A stretch of DNA of 64,000 bases from Verrucomicrobium sp. BvORR106 (lineage in GTDB: Bacteria > Verrucomicrobiota > Verrucomicrobiia > Verrucomicrobiales > Verrucomicrobiaceae), in contig NZ_BATR01000027.1 of assembly GCF_000739655.1 (NCBI RefSeq), positions 22,064-86,063 of the forward strand, read 5' to 3'. The translations under genes and the position numbers were made by a program. Numbering within the stretch: the stretch's first letter is position 1; the number at the start of each line of letters is the position of its first letter. Of the stretch, positions 9,120 to 19,840 are shown piece after piece. The notes under the pieces are model-generated. The model ran no database searches. It saw only the letters and a program-made list of their open reading frames with translations, and was not told where the DNA came from.

Positions 9120-9521
9120 ATGAGCCGACAGATCTTCATCTCCCTGCCTGTGGCCGACCTGCCCAAGTCCATTGCTTTCTACAAGACGCTGGGCTTCGAC
9201 CACAACGCCCAATTCACCGATGACACCGCTGCCTGCATCGTCATCAGTGAGGCCATTCACGTCATGCTGCTGACTCATGCGAAGTTCACCAGCTTCACCC
9301 CGAAGTCGATCTGCGACACCAAGACAAGCACCGAGGTGCTGCTCTCCCTCAACTGTGAAAGCCGCGAGGAAGTGGACGGACTGGTGGCCAAGGCCTTGAG
9401 CGCCGGCGGCTCGACCCAGGGCAAGCCCGAGGATGACGAGTTCATGTATCAACACGATTTCTCCGATCCCGATGGGCATCAGTGGGGCGTGTTTAGTATG
9501 AAGGGCATGCCTCCGCAGTAG
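9120..9521 (+). CDS. VOC-superfamily (glyoxalase/bleomycin-resistance-like) protein
   Basis: 133 residues, one VOC module pair. The start 'SRQIFISLPVADLPKSIAFYKTLGF' and end 'HDFSDPDGHQWGVFSM' are typical of this family, including the metal-side Glu/His region. Members act as dioxygenases, isomerases or antibiotic-binding proteins; no specific substrate is indicated. It appears monocistronic, followed by repeat DNA. Confidence 0.88.
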   Translation: MSRQIFISLPVADLPKSIAFYKTLGFDHNAQFTDDTAACIVISEAIHVMLLTHAKFTSFTPKSICDTKTSTEVLLSLNCESREEVDGLVAKALSAGGSTQGKPEDDEFMYQHDFSDPDGHQWGVFSMKGMPPQ

Positions 9522-9555
9522 TTGCGTTGCGGGCGTATCACGGGCGTTGGCGAGG

Positions 9556-9877
9556 AGGCGAAGCTTGCAGACGCTTCAGTTAGTGCCTGCCAAGGAACCT
9601 GAAGGTATGAGCTGGAGGTGTTGATGGCGGTGGGGACGAAGCGGATGCGGTCGGCTTCCCCACCTGATTATCTCCTGCGGCGGTACCCAAGGTTGACTCG
9701 CTTAGGCTCGTCCAACCTTGGGCTGTGCTACAGATCCCATACTGGGATCAACTTCGGTCTGAAGCGGGCACCTCAAGGTGGTTCCTCGCCTTCCACGCGC
9801 TCCCTCGAAGTTTTTTCCTCGAAGAGGACAGGGCTACAAGCCCAACGTTGACGAGCTTCCAGCGAGTCTACGTTGGG
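9556..9877. repeat. Structured interspersed repeat, copy 1 (family C)
   Basis: First of three long copies (others near 36.54 and 43.70 kb). It contains GCAGACGCTTCAG near its left end, a conserved 'GGTGTTGATGGCGGTGGG' tract, hairpin A at 9686-9722 (CCCAAGGTTG paired with CAACCTTGGG around a conserved loop) and hairpin B at 9733-9749 (GATCCCA-TAC-TGGGATC). A further hairpin at 9841-9877 (CCCAACGT / ACGTTGGG) has a loop that reads as the reverse complement of the hairpin A loop, so this copy carries a second, inverted hairpin A. No convincing ORF lies inside. Confidence 0.8.
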
Positions 9878-10210
9878 TATGGGTGTTCGAAATTGCTACT
9901 CTAGAGGAGTTGTGGCGGTCTGAATGCCTTTCGCATCCTGGGTTCCTTCGCAGGCACTTGCTTCCCCGTATGCGACGTCTTGACCATGGAGCTTACCGTG
10001 TGCCCAAGAGGTGCTGCACGGCCGCAAGGGTAACTAGTGTCAATCATCCCTGTGCGGACCATGCGGCCATCTCTCGTGCCCCTACAGGGCACAACTCCTG
10101 TATGACTCCCTCTTGGCCATTCGGGAGGGCACTCACTTATCGCAAAGGCAACATGCTGGCTTTTTGCGTATAGATTGTTTATATAGACCGGCTATGCTTC
10201 TGCGGCTGAC
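9878..10210. other. Gap without a recognised gene
   Basis: About 330 bp between the repeat and the next gene. Short frames occur on both strands but none shows a recognisable motif or a credible start. The last 40 bp become AT-rich, with TATAGA and TTTATATAG tracts near 10169-10187 that may belong to the promoter of the downstream gene. Confidence 0.4.
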
Positions 10211-11632
10211 ATGCACATGCCACAACCAACCGCGTATCCGGATATCAGGCACCCAGCATACCAACCAATGCCAGACTCCCGCTCAACGCCTCCGTTGCCC
10301 GTTTCACCCAATTTCCCGAGCACAGAGGATTTGTGCCCTGAGCTACGGTGGGATGACTTCGAGAGGCGCATTGGACACTACGAATTTTCGCAGGAAAAGT
10401 TCAGCGAGGCAGGGCAAAGGCTGCTTGACTGGATCGGATCGATCCATCGGTGCGGGTACACGCGGGAGAAGTGTTTGCGGGAGTTGATGGCAAACTATCA
10501 ACCAGGAGATGAGAACCGGATTCTCTTGCGCCTTTCGGACTGGGTCAAAGTCATTCAGCAACTCGCGAGAACGTGGACTGTTAAGAACTTCAGACTGCTT
10601 CCGCTGGAAGCCATTCACGCCAATGAGCGCCTGCTTCTCTATCTCTCATGCAAGGAGCGGTTGCAGGACGATCCTGGCCTGAAAGAAATCAAGCGGGACC
10701 TCATTGAGAGGACCTCCTCGATAGACCGCGATCAGCTCTTCGGCTTCTCCAGGCGTTTTAGAAAGTTCCTGTATTCCCTTTCCCTTGCAGGAAAGGGAGA
10801 CCTCAGACGATGGATGCTTGATGACGTCGAGCCTTCCAATCGACTTCACCTCTTGAAGGAGATCGCATTCTCCAACCTGACGGAGGAAGAGATTGAAAAG
10901 CTGGGATCGGACAAGTCCGTTTTCGTGCGGCGCCGCTTTTTTCATACACAGCTTGAGGCAGGGATCACCCCTTCCAAGTCGCAGCTTCTCTCGTTGGCTC
11001 TTCATCCCAACCGGAGCCTGCGGGAATTGGGGCAATTTTACCTCAGCCGTATCTACTCGGAAGATGCCTACACCATTTACCGATCCAGTGATGGAGCGCA
11101 GTTCTACTACATCGCTGACTATGGCCGGAAAGAAGACGCGCCGTACTTCATGGAAGGTCTCCGGACAGGCTCAAAGTCCACCCGTTACAACTGTCTCCGG
11201 GCTCTGGCTTTGCATGCCCCAGAGCGCCTTGCAGAGTTAGACTTGGGAGCTCTGATTCGCCAAGATCGAAAGTCTCGCGCCGTCCTTCTCCCCGTCATTC
11301 CCCGGCTGCTGTCATTGGATGCAATCCTTGCGTTGCGCCCAGCGTTTGAGCAAAGCTCACCCTCCGGCATCCTTAGCTTCCTGCACTTGCTAGAGAAGAA
11401 GTCATTCTGGACATTCGTCGATACGGGGCTCGATGTACTGCTCTCAGATGCACCTCCGAGGTCGCACGAGCCGATCATCCAGGCGATTCATCAACGAGTG
11501 TCAATCAATGAGGTTCTCCCCCCAATTCTACGACAGAGCATTTCTGAGAAGATCGGCAGAATGCGGAGCACCTCCGGGCATCGGCATGAGCAGACGATCC
11601 ACGTGCTCGAACTCATGATGAAAGCAGCATAA
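10211..11632 (+). CDS. Hypothetical helical protein, HEAT/ARM-like
   Basis: 473 residues if started at 10211; a second ATG at 10268 (MPDSRS) is an alternative. No signal peptide or membrane segment. It is rich in Leu/Arg with short repeating amphipathic helices, e.g. 'SDKSVFVRRRFFHTQLEAG', 'RSLRELGQFYLSRI', 'GLRTGSKSTRYNCLRALALHAPERLAEL', which suggests an alpha-solenoid. Its base composition is clearly lower in GC than its neighbours and repeat DNA precedes it, so it may have been acquired. I do not recognise a family or function. Confidence 0.6.
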   Translation: MHMPQPTAYPDIRHPAYQPMPDSRSTPPLPVSPNFPSTEDLCPELRWDDFERRIGHYEFSQEKFSEAGQRLLDWIGSIHRCGYTREKCLRELMANYQPGDENRILLRLSDWVKVIQQLARTWTVKNFRLLPLEAIHANERLLLYLSCKERLQDDPGLKEIKRDLIERTSSIDRDQLFGFSRRFRKFLYSLSLAGKGDLRRWMLDDVEPSNRLHLLKEIAFSNLTEEEIEKLGSDKSVFVRRRFFHTQLEAGITPSKSQLLSLALHPNRSLRELGQFYLSRIYSEDAYTIYRSSDGAQFYYIADYGRKEDAPYFMEGLRTGSKSTRYNCLRALALHAPERLAELDLGALIRQDRKSRAVLLPVIPRLLSLDAILALRPAFEQSSPSGILSFLHLLEKKSFWTFVDTGLDVLLSDAPPRSHEPIIQAIHQRVSINEVLPPILRQSISEKIGRMRSTSGHRHEQTIHVLELMMKAA

Positions 11633-11812
11633 CAAGATATGCCTCGGAGGGTGGACCAGGGACTCCCTAACTCACAGAGACCGGCAAACTGGGAAAGCGT
11701 ATGGCAGTATGCTCGCAGTCCCTGGCGGTCGGCTTCACTCTCGTTTTGTTGAGTGACTAAGAACCTGGATTCAAGAACGCGGAGGCGCCAAGGCTTCACT
11801 CAATTGATGTTC

Positions 11813-11890
11813 GGGCCTGAAAGGCCCCAAAGAGCCCAGCCCAGGGGCGGAGGCCACGAAGTGGACAAAGACCCTGGGTCCAGACATCCC
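11813..11890 (+). repeat. Palindromic repeat (family E), plus-oriented copy
   Basis: GGGCCTGAAAGGCCC-like start, then CCCAGGG (11840-11846) pairing with CCCTGGG (11882-11888) around GGCCACGAAGTGG-type inner sequence. The same element recurs in opposite orientation at about 51519-51591, where the loop differs but both stems are kept. The rest of the 11633-12145 gap contains no gene I can support. Confidence 0.65.
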
Positions 11891-12145
11891 GTTTGTATTG
11901 CGGCCTGGAGGGTCGCGCGAGAGGTGCGCGTGCTGGCGATGGTCGTTTTGTCGTAGGGCTCCCACCGTAGGATCATCTGGCCTGCGCATGCGCGTAAGGA
12001 GATAAGAGTCTGATGCCGATTCAAGGTCTTGACGCCAAAGGATGCAGGGGGCGTTGACCTCGTCGCCATATCCTCTTCGAGGAAGAACTTCGACTGAGCA
12101 ACTGAACGGCGTTAGTTCCTGCAACTCCCCAATTCGAACCCCTTC

Positions 12146-13414
12146 CTAATACTTCGGAAAAATATCGGGCGTCGGGAACCGATCTTCGTGGCTGAAGTTC
12201 CCGCTGTTGAGGTATTCCTCCCGCGGCATGTGGACATCTGGCCAGGCTGCGGGGCGAATCTTGACAACCCGCGTAGGGCGGAGGCCTTCGGTGATGAGGT
12301 CGGTCTCAAAGCGAATCTGGATGCCGCTGCTGCCCAGAAGAGGCTCGCCGGGCATCTTCGTGACATCGAGGATTTTGCCTCGTGCAGCCATCTGCGCGGG
12401 TCCGGCGGTGCCGCCTTCGGTGTGCTTCAACGTGTTCTCCACCCCATTCATCACTGCGGCGATACCAGTCTTGAATTCCGCGTAGAGAGACTCATCCATG
12501 CCGCCGAACAAGGTCGCGGTAACGGTGGCGCGGCCGAACTTGCCGTACTCCACTGCATCCACCCAGGCCGGCATCCAACGGGTGCGAATGAAAGCCTTGT
12601 GCGTCTCGGTCTGGACATGAGCGGCGCGTTGCATCGCGGCGGCGTCCAGCCAGATGTCGGAGATGTGGAAGCGGGTGAACACGCCGCCCAGCGTGGGTTT
12701 CCAGGTGATCCCCAACAGGACGGCTTGGTCATTGAGAGACTTCTTGCCGTTGGCGGGCCACGTCCCCTCAGTGATCAAATCGTCGAGCGTAAGGCATTCC
12801 CGACCACGCCAGATGCGGGTGGCGGCATCGAAGGTCAGCGTTTCCTCACTGGCCTTGGTTTCGCCGCCTGCGCCTGCCTTCGGTTCGCGACGGGCGATGA
12901 GCGTCCCTTCGTTGTTCTTGAGCTCCAGTTCCTTCAGCTTCCAGACCAAGCCCTCGCGTTGGCAGTGGCTGGGCTCATCTTCGAGAAGGAGGACGTGGTT
13001 CTCGGCAGGGGCACTCCCGGCATCACCGTAGCCTGAGGTTTTCTCCTTGTTGTTGACCGGCAGAACCGGCACCGCGGAAAGCTTCGGGTCCGGCGGGAGA
13101 AAGGCATGGACGTGCAGCACGGTGCCGAGCGGAATGTCCCGCAGATCTGCTGGTGCGCCGTGATAGCGCACCATGCCGTAAGGGAGCATCGCAAAAGGAT
13201 GCGGATTATTCCGGCGAAACACAGCCGTCCCTTCCACACGAATGCTACCCCGCCGATTCGCATGATCCACAAACACCAACTCACCCCGATAAGAGTGCGC
13301 TTTCTCGAGAGGAGGAAACTTCCCCGCTTCAGGCCGGAACGGCTCGTCTGCGGCAAGTGCGGTGGTGGTGAGCACGCACGAGAGAGTGGCGAGCAGGGTG
13401 ATGGCGAGTTTCAT
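12146..13414 (-). CDS. Secreted protein of unknown function, tandem paralogue 1 (downstream copy)
   Basis: 422 residues starting at the ATG at 13414, which begins a signal peptide ([21 protein letters not shown]); upstream in-frame codons lie in repeat DNA. After cleavage it starts '[19 protein letters not shown]'. A beta-rich first half follows ('[19 protein letters not shown]', '[17 protein letters not shown]'), then '[20 protein letters not shown]' and a C-terminal '[24 protein letters not shown]'. It matches the gene immediately upstream over its whole length at most positions. No catalytic motif is recognised. Last gene of a minus-strand cluster with DUF1552 and DUF1592 proteins, hence probably an extracytoplasmic partner of that system. 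Confidence 0.7.
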   Translation of the reverse strand: MKLAITLLATLSCVLTTTALAADEPFRPEAGKFPPLEKAHSYRGELVFVDHANRRGSIRVEGTAVFRRNNPHPFAMLPYGMVRYHGAPADLRDIPLGTVLHVHAFLPPDPKLSAVPVLPVNNKEKTSGYGDAGSAPAENHVLLLEDEPSHCQREGLVWKLKELELKNNEGTLIARREPKAGAGGETKASEETLTFDAATRIWRGRECLTLDDLITEGTWPANGKKSLNDQAVLLGITWKPTLGGVFTRFHISDIWLDAAAMQRAAHVQTETHKAFIRTRWMPAWVDAVEYGKFGRATVTATLFGGMDESLYAEFKTGIAAVMNGVENTLKHTEGGTAGPAQMAARGKILDVTKMPGEPLLGSSGIQIRFETDLITEGLRPTRVVKIRPAAWPDVHMPREEYLNSGNFSHEDRFPTPDIFPKY

Positions 13415-13430
13415 GCGGGAAACGGAGCAA

Positions 13431-13500
13431 TGGAGTGCTGGAGTATTGGAGTGCTGGGGTTCCAATACTCCACCGCTCCATTACTCCAGCACTCCAGGAG
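13431..13500. repeat. TGGAGTNN-type inverted-arm repeat, gap 1
   Basis: The left arm is made of units TGGAGTGC, TGGAGTAT, TGGAGTGC; the right arm is the inverse (CCAATACTCCA, CGCTCCA, TTACTCCA, GCACTCCA). It fills almost all of the space between the two paralogues and ends at the stop codon of the upstream gene (13502). Confidence 0.75.
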
Positions 13501-13501
13501 G

Positions 13502-14791
13502 TCAGTACTTGGGAAAGAAGTCCGGGGTCGGGAAGCGGTCTTCGGCGTTAGAGCCATCTCCCACGTATTCCTCCCGAGGCACTTGCACCTGGGGCCAGCC
13601 TGAAGGCCGGATGCGAACGACTCTCCCGGAGCGGATGCCTTCGATGACGAGGTCGGTCTCAAACTGGACCTGGATGCCGCTGCTACCCACAGGGACCTCG
13701 CCAGGCGTCTTCGTGACGTTGAGGATGGGGCCCTTGGAAGCCATGTGTGCCGGGCCGTAAGCACCGCCGGCATGCTTCAGGGTATTCTCGGCTCCGTTCA
13801 CCAGCACCTGGCCACCCTTCTGGAAATCGGCGTAAAGAGATTCGTCCATGCCGCCGAACAAGGTCGCGGTCACGGTGGCGCGGCCGAACTTGCCATACTC
13901 GACCGTATCCACCCAGGCAGGCATCCAGCGACTGCGAATGAAAGCCTTGTGCGTCTCGGTTTGATTCTGAGCCGCACGTTGCATCGAGGCGTCATCCAGC
14001 CAGATGTCCGAGATGTGGAAGCGGGTGAAGATACCATCGGGCGTGGGCTTCCAGGTGATCCCGAGCAGGACGGCCTGGCCATCGAGTGATTTCTTGCCGC
14101 TGGCAGGCCAGAGGCCCTCCGTGACCAAGTCGGCAATCGCGAGGGATTCGCGACCCCGCCAGACGCGCGTGGCGGCGTCGAAGGTCAGCTTTTCTTCCTG
14201 GGCTTTGCCACCCGCAACAGGTCCCGCCTTCGGCTCGCGACTGGCGATGATCATCCCCTCATTATTTTTAAGCTCGAGTTCCTTGAGCTTCCAGACCAGT
14301 CCTTCGCGCTGGCAGTGGCTCGGCTCATCTTCCAGGAGGAGGACGTGGTTCTCGGCCGGTGCCACGCCGGTGCCGCTGTAGCCCGCGATCTTATCCTTGT
14401 TATTAACCGGCAACACCGGCACGGCAGAGAGTTTCGGGTCCGGCGGCAGGAAAGCCCGAACGTGCATCACGGTGCCAAGTGGGATGTCCCTCAGATCCGC
14501 CGGGGCATTGTGATAACGAACGACGGCGTAAGGGAGCAGGGCAAAGGGTTGCGGGGCATTGCGGAAATAAGTGCCGCCCTCACCCTGCACGCGGAGGCTG
14601 CCGCGGCGGTTGACATGATCCACAAATACGAGTTCACCACGGTAGGTGTGAGCCTTCTCGAGAGGGGGGAACTTCCCCGCCTCCGGACGAAACGGCTCGT
14701 CTGCGGCTGCGGTGGCGGCAGCGGCGTTTGCGAAGGAGGAGGAAAGGGAGAGGCCGAGGCACAGGGCCAGGAGCCAGGGGGCTCGGTTCAT
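13502..14791 (-). CDS. Secreted protein of unknown function, tandem paralogue 2 (upstream copy)
   Basis: 429 residues with signal peptide 'MNRAPWLLALCLGLSLSSSFANAAAA', then the same mature start '[19 protein letters not shown]' as the downstream gene. Shared blocks include '[19 protein letters not shown]', '[18 protein letters not shown]', '[19 protein letters not shown]', '[17 protein letters not shown]' and '[13 protein letters not shown]'. The signal peptides are unlike each other, so the mature parts are conserved while leaders drifted. Function unknown; a duplicated extracytoplasmic component of the adjoining DUF1552/DUF1592 system is inferred from context. Confidence 0.72.
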   Translation of the reverse strand: MNRAPWLLALCLGLSLSSSFANAAAATAAADEPFRPEAGKFPPLEKAHTYRGELVFVDHVNRRGSLRVQGEGGTYFRNAPQPFALLPYAVVRYHNAPADLRDIPLGTVMHVRAFLPPDPKLSAVPVLPVNNKDKIAGYSGTGVAPAENHVLLLEDEPSHCQREGLVWKLKELELKNNEGMIIASREPKAGPVAGGKAQEEKLTFDAATRVWRGRESLAIADLVTEGLWPASGKKSLDGQAVLLGITWKPTPDGIFTRFHISDIWLDDASMQRAAQNQTETHKAFIRSRWMPAWVDTVEYGKFGRATVTATLFGGMDESLYADFQKGGQVLVNGAENTLKHAGGAYGPAHMASKGPILNVTKTPGEVPVGSSGIQVQFETDLVIEGIRSGRVVRIRPSGWPQVQVPREEYVGDGSNAEDRFPTPDFFPKY

Positions 14792-14817
14792 GGAGAAGAG
14801 GGGGAGTATGTTGGAGA

Positions 14818-14908
14818 AATGGAGTGTTGGAGTATTGGAATGATGAAATGGCGGAGCTCTGGAGTGATTTCCTCTACTCCATCACTCCAATAATCCACCA
14901 CTCCCTGA
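14818..14908. repeat. TGGAGTNN-type inverted-arm repeat, gap 2
   Basis: ATGGAGTGTTGGAGTATTGG-like units on the left and CTACTCCATCACTCCAATAA-like inverse units on the right flank a short centre. It occupies the gap between the DUF1552 gene and paralogue 2, ending 8 bp from the DUF1552 stop codon. Confidence 0.72.
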
Positions 14909-14915
14909 TGCCGCC

Positions 14916-16298
<1,383 letters not shown>

Positions 16299-16314
16299 GG
16301 GACGGAGGGGTGGA

Positions 16315-16470
16315 ATGGCGGGGAAATGGAGGTGGAGAGGTGGAATACTGGAGTGAAGGAGTAATGGAATGTTGGAGGATGCGGTATTGGAGACGTGCGA
16401 CGAGGGAGAGGTGGAGCGATGCATTTCATCAATCCAACACTCCACTACTCCATCACTCCTCCGCCATCAC
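16315..16470. repeat. TGGAGTNN-type inverted-arm repeat, gap 3
   Basis: The longest copy: GGTGGAATGG / GGAGGTGGAGAGG units on the left and ATCCAACACTCCACTACTCC / ATCACTCC units on the right. The right arm runs into the coding end of the four-helix-bundle gene, whose final codons and TGA stop (16453-16455, minus strand) lie inside it. Confidence 0.7.
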
Positions 16471-16962
16471 TCCTTCCCTCTCGAGAAGTAGCTCAAGGTC
16501 GTGGGTGACGTCGGGATCTGCGTTATACTCAACAAGGCCTTCGCGGACGACGAGTGTCTCGGTCCAATCGTTGGCATCGCGCTTCAGTTCAAGAGCCCCG
16601 ACAAGCTTCAGAAGGCGATTCTCCAGCCGGAAAATCAGGGTGTCGAGTTGTTCAAAAGTAGAGCGCTCGATCTGACCATTGCGTGAGTAGGCGATGAAGC
16701 CCGAAAGAGTTTCACCAAGTGATCCTAGAGCAATGTTGAGATGCTGAAGGTACTCACGCACGGTGCGGCGGCAGTAACCTTCGGCGATATTGCGATGAAT
16801 GGAATCACTGGAAGCGAGCGACTGTGAGGCGAGCTTCTTTAGCTCAAAAGGCCACCCGCGAACAGCGCCGTAAGCGAGCCCATATAGCTCGATAGCATCC
16901 TGCCAGACCAGCAACTGCTGGTGTCCACGATTCTTGTTTCGTCTGGTGGTGCTCATGTTCAT
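16453..16962 (-). CDS. Four-helix-bundle protein of the 23S rRNA intervening-sequence (IVP/S23) family
   Basis: 169 residues (alternative start two codons later at 16956). '[47 protein letters not shown]' and '[20 protein letters not shown]' are the signature of the IVP four-helix-bundle family, originally found as ORFs inside intervening sequences of 23S rRNA genes. Function is unknown; structure predicts a small helical oligomer. It is oddly placed between the DUF1592 and DUF1552 genes, which are normally adjacent, and is flanked on both sides by TGGAGT repeats; its last residues (GVMAEE) are encoded by the repeat itself. This suggests that it entered the operon as a mobile cassette. Confidence 0.87.
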   Translation of the reverse strand: MNMSTTRRNKNRGHQQLLVWQDAIELYGLAYGAVRGWPFELKKLASQSLASSDSIHRNIAEGYCRRTVREYLQHLNIALGSLGETLSGFIAYSRNGQIERSTFEQLDTLIFRLENRLLKLVGALELKRDANDWTETLVVREGLVEYNADPDVTHDLELLLEREGVMAEE

Positions 16963-16963
16963 T

Positions 16964-17005
16964 CAAAACTCCATCACTCCATCACTCCAATACTCCACTA
17001 CTCCA
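16964..17005. repeat. TGGAGTNN-type repeat, gap 4 (one arm)
   Basis: Five consecutive ACTCCAT/ACTCCAA-type units in a 42-bp gap. The stop codon of the DUF1592 gene (17006-17008) overlaps the first unit. Only one arm orientation is present here. Confidence 0.7.
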
Positions 17006-19456
17006 TCATCTCTTCCGCATGAGGTTGGACAGAGCCACGGCGCGGACGATGTCCTTCACCCCGTAGTTGTTCTTCTTCGCTTCTGCTGCAATGGCCGCGA
17101 TGTCGTCCTCGTCATCCACGGTGAGCACGCGGCGCAGGCCGTAGGTGCTGAGGTGTTCGATGAAGGCTTGCACGAACTTGTCGCGGTCCTCGATCAAGAG
17201 GCGCTTGAAGTCGTTGGCGTCCTTGAAGGCTCGTCCGTCAGGCATCTCGCCACTGGGATTGACCAAGGGGTTCTTGCCGACTCCGGCCGCGACATTCTCA
17301 TGCGTGCGCCACTGGCCGATGGCATCATAGTTGTCCCAGGCAAGGCCGAGGGGATCGATCTTTGCGTGGCAGGCCGCGCAGTTCACGTTGTCACGATGCG
17401 CCTCCAGTTTGTCCCGGAGGGTCGCCTTGGGGCTTTGGGGCGGGTTGGGCTCGATGGCGGGAACGTTGGCCGGAGGCGGTGGGGGCGTCTTGGCGAAAAT
17501 CACCTCGCTGAGCCAGACACCGCGGTGCACCGGACGCTGGCGCGTGCCGTCGGAGGTGAGGCCGAGCGTCGCCCCCATGGTGAGCAGTCCGCCACGGCGG
17601 TCTTCGGGCTTGAGCGACACGCGCTGGAAGCCGTCCGTCTTGGGCTCGGGCAGTCCGTAGAAATCGCAAAGCCGGGAGTTGGCCATGGTCCAGTTGGAAT
17701 CGAGGAAACTCTCCATGGGCAGGTTCTTCACGAGCACTTCACGGAAGAACTCCACCGGCTCCTCCCGCATGCTCGTCTCCAGCCACAGGTCATAGGCGGG
17801 GTAGAGCTTCTTGTCCGGCGGGAACATGCCCACGCGGTGCAGTTGCAACCACTGCCGGGAGAAGTCATCGACGAAGCGGTTGATCCGGCTGTCTGTCAAA
17901 ATCCGGTCCACTTGCTTCTTCAGCCCCTCACCGCTCAGAGTGCCCCCTTTGGCTGCGCTGAAAAGAGCGTCATCGGGCATCGAACTCCAAAGGAAATACG
18001 AAAGCCGCGAGGCAAGCTCGAGGTCGGTGAGACGCTCGCGGGCCTGCGGCTCGCCTTCGACGAGATAGAGGAAATTACGAGAGGTCAGCACGCCCTGCAT
18101 CGCCACCCGGTAGGCTTCGGCGGGCTTTTCACCTGCCTCGCGTTCGGTGCGGTAGGACTTCAGATACTGCTCCAGCTCCTCCTGGTTGACGGAGCGGCGC
18201 CAAGCGCGTTCGGCGAAGCGTTGCAGATGCTCTGCAACTACCTCGGGCGTGGCGTCATCGGCAGGCACCAGACCCGCGCGGCGGGACTTTTCCGCTGCCG
18301 TCTCCAGCGGTCCTTCCCATTCGATCCAATCGAGAAGCACCGTCGAGAAGAGACCGTTCCCCTTGTCATCGAACATCTGCGGGGCGTTCGGGTTCAGGAG
18401 CAGGGTCTCGCTGCTGTGCGTGAAAACATAGCCGCCCCGGCTGGAGAGCGCGTTGCGGAAGGCCGCGCCGCTCCTGCGGTCCACCACATCCGTGGCCACG
18501 ACGCAGAAGTCCAGCGTCGCGGGCATCTCAAGAAACACCTCGAACTCGTACACCTGGGGTTTGTCCTCCGGGGCCGTGATGTCCAGGTCGATGAGGCTGT
18601 CCACCGTCTCCTCCCCGGTGCGCTTGCCGATGCTCAGGTGAGCGGGCTGGCCGCCGGGCGGACGAACACCGCTGGCCTGGATGCGGACCTTGTAGAGCCC
18701 GCTGGACTCCGGCCCTGGTTTCCCAAACCAGTTGGGTGAAAGCGCGTTCTGAACGGTGCCTGGAAAGAGGAGGTAACGCAGCGGACGCTTGATGCCGAAC
18801 CGGTCCAGGGCCGCCTGCTGTTCCTTCCCGCCGTTGTAGCGCAGATCCGCCGCAGTCTTCCGGATTTTGCGAGCCTCAGCACCCGAAGCGACGGGGAAGG
18901 CGCGGTCGAGCACCGTGCCGGCGGCCCGGTAATAGCGATCCACATGCGACGGCGAAAGCGAAAGCTCCGAGCCGATGCGCTCAAATCCATGCCACAGCGT
19001 GTCTTCGTTCAGCTCCCCGGGCTTGGCGGGATCGTACCGCACGCCGAGCAGGTCATAGACTGTGTTTTGATACTCCTTCCGGCTCAGGCGGTAGTGCGTC
19101 ACCGCTGGTCGGGCCGCCATCCGGGCCGCCCGACCTTCCTTGATCAGCGCGTCGAGCTGCGTGACGAAGGCCGAGATCTCCTCCTGGGTGGGTTTCTTCT
19201 CCTTCTTCGGGGGCATCTCGCCGGAATTGACCTGTTCGATCATCTCCGCCCAATGATGGGCATCCGCCCCCACCTTGAAATCGCGGGAGAGCTTGTCGAT
19301 CCGCAGGTCCCCCTTCTCCTTCTCCGGGCCGTGGCAGCTGATGCAGTGTTTCTCCAGGAAAACGTCAGTCGGCCCGGCGGCGCGGACGGCACCGGCAGAG
19401 CCGAGTCCAAGGCTGGCGACCAAGATGGCGGGGAGGCTGGGAGCGAAACGGGTCAT
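17006..19456 (-). CDS. PVC cytochrome c protein with DUF1587/DUF1592/DUF1588/DUF1585 domains
   Basis: 816 residues. A signal peptide covers about 1-26, then a planctomycete-type heme motif Cys38-Ile-Ser-Cys41-His42 ('[11 protein letters not shown]'). After it come DUF1587 ('[19 protein letters not shown]', ~120-180), DUF1595/DUF1592 ('[19 protein letters not shown]', ~480-600), DUF1588 ('[27 protein letters not shown]' with a second '[23 protein letters not shown]', ~630-720) and C-terminal DUF1585. Such proteins are predicted periplasmic c-type cytochromes linked to polymer oxidation in PVC bacteria. First gene of the operon continuing to 12146. Confidence 0.92.
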   Translation of the reverse strand: MTRFAPSLPAILVASLGLGSAGAVRAAGPTDVFLEKHCISCHGPEKEKGDLRIDKLSRDFKVGADAHHWAEMIEQVNSGEMPPKKEKKPTQEEISAFVTQLDALIKEGRAARMAARPAVTHYRLSRKEYQNTVYDLLGVRYDPAKPGELNEDTLWHGFERIGSELSLSPSHVDRYYRAAGTVLDRAFPVASGAEARKIRKTAADLRYNGGKEQQAALDRFGIKRPLRYLLFPGTVQNALSPNWFGKPGPESSGLYKVRIQASGVRPPGGQPAHLSIGKRTGEETVDSLIDLDITAPEDKPQVYEFEVFLEMPATLDFCVVATDVVDRRSGAAFRNALSSRGGYVFTHSSETLLLNPNAPQMFDDKGNGLFSTVLLDWIEWEGPLETAAEKSRRAGLVPADDATPEVVAEHLQRFAERAWRRSVNQEELEQYLKSYRTEREAGEKPAEAYRVAMQGVLTSRNFLYLVEGEPQARERLTDLELASRLSYFLWSSMPDDALFSAAKGGTLSGEGLKKQVDRILTDSRINRFVDDFSRQWLQLHRVGMFPPDKKLYPAYDLWLETSMREEPVEFFREVLVKNLPMESFLDSNWTMANSRLCDFYGLPEPKTDGFQRVSLKPEDRRGGLLTMGATLGLTSDGTRQRPVHRGVWLSEVIFAKTPPPPPANVPAIEPNPPQSPKATLRDKLEAHRDNVNCAACHAKIDPLGLAWDNYDAIGQWRTHENVAAGVGKNPLVNPSGEMPDGRAFKDANDFKRLLIEDRDKFVQAFIEHLSTYGLRRVLTVDDEDDIAAIAAEAKKNNYGVKDIVRAVALSNLMRKR

Positions 19457-19500
19457 GGAAGTGTGACCATTACGTAGCCCGCACCGCCTTCATGCGCGAA

Positions 19501-19516
19501 CCCCGAGAACTCGGGG
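19501..19516. promoter_or_regulatory. Perfect 16-bp palindrome upstream of the DUF1592 operon
   Basis: CCCCGAG-AA-CTCGGGG lies 45 bp upstream of the operon's first start codon (19456, minus strand). Its position suits an operator or a leader hairpin; there is no T-tract. The remaining sequence up to 19840 contains no gene I can support. Confidence 0.35.
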
Positions 19517-19840
19517 GTCGGGATGGCGGCGGCAGGGAATTTCAGCGACGGTTCACCCTGGGATCTCTTTCACCCCGTCGGCAGGTTCCTGGCGGCTATC
19601 CATCGATAGCCTGTCTTCCTTGAAATCCTCCATTCAATTGCAGATGCCCGGATGCCGTATAGAGGAGGGGCTAGGCGTTCACCCGTTCGAACAATCGGAA
19701 GGCAAGTTCTCGCTGTGGAATTGATTCCGCCAGACGCTTGATCTTGGAGCCCGTTTGTCGCAAGCAGTACGCCCGTGCGGGCTGCTGTGGGACCACCCTG
19801 CTTATAGGCTGTTAGCGGCAACTTTGCCCCGCTGGGGTTC

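Noticed and set aside
8948..9223. Plus-strand 91-codon frame upstream of the VOC gene with a lipoprotein-like 'LLTGC'
   Set aside because: It overlaps the VOC start out of frame, has no family similarity and no good start; too weak to call.
9878..10210. Possible group II intron or IS remnant
   Set aside because: No domain V-like hairpin, reverse transcriptase or transposase motif could be found on either strand.
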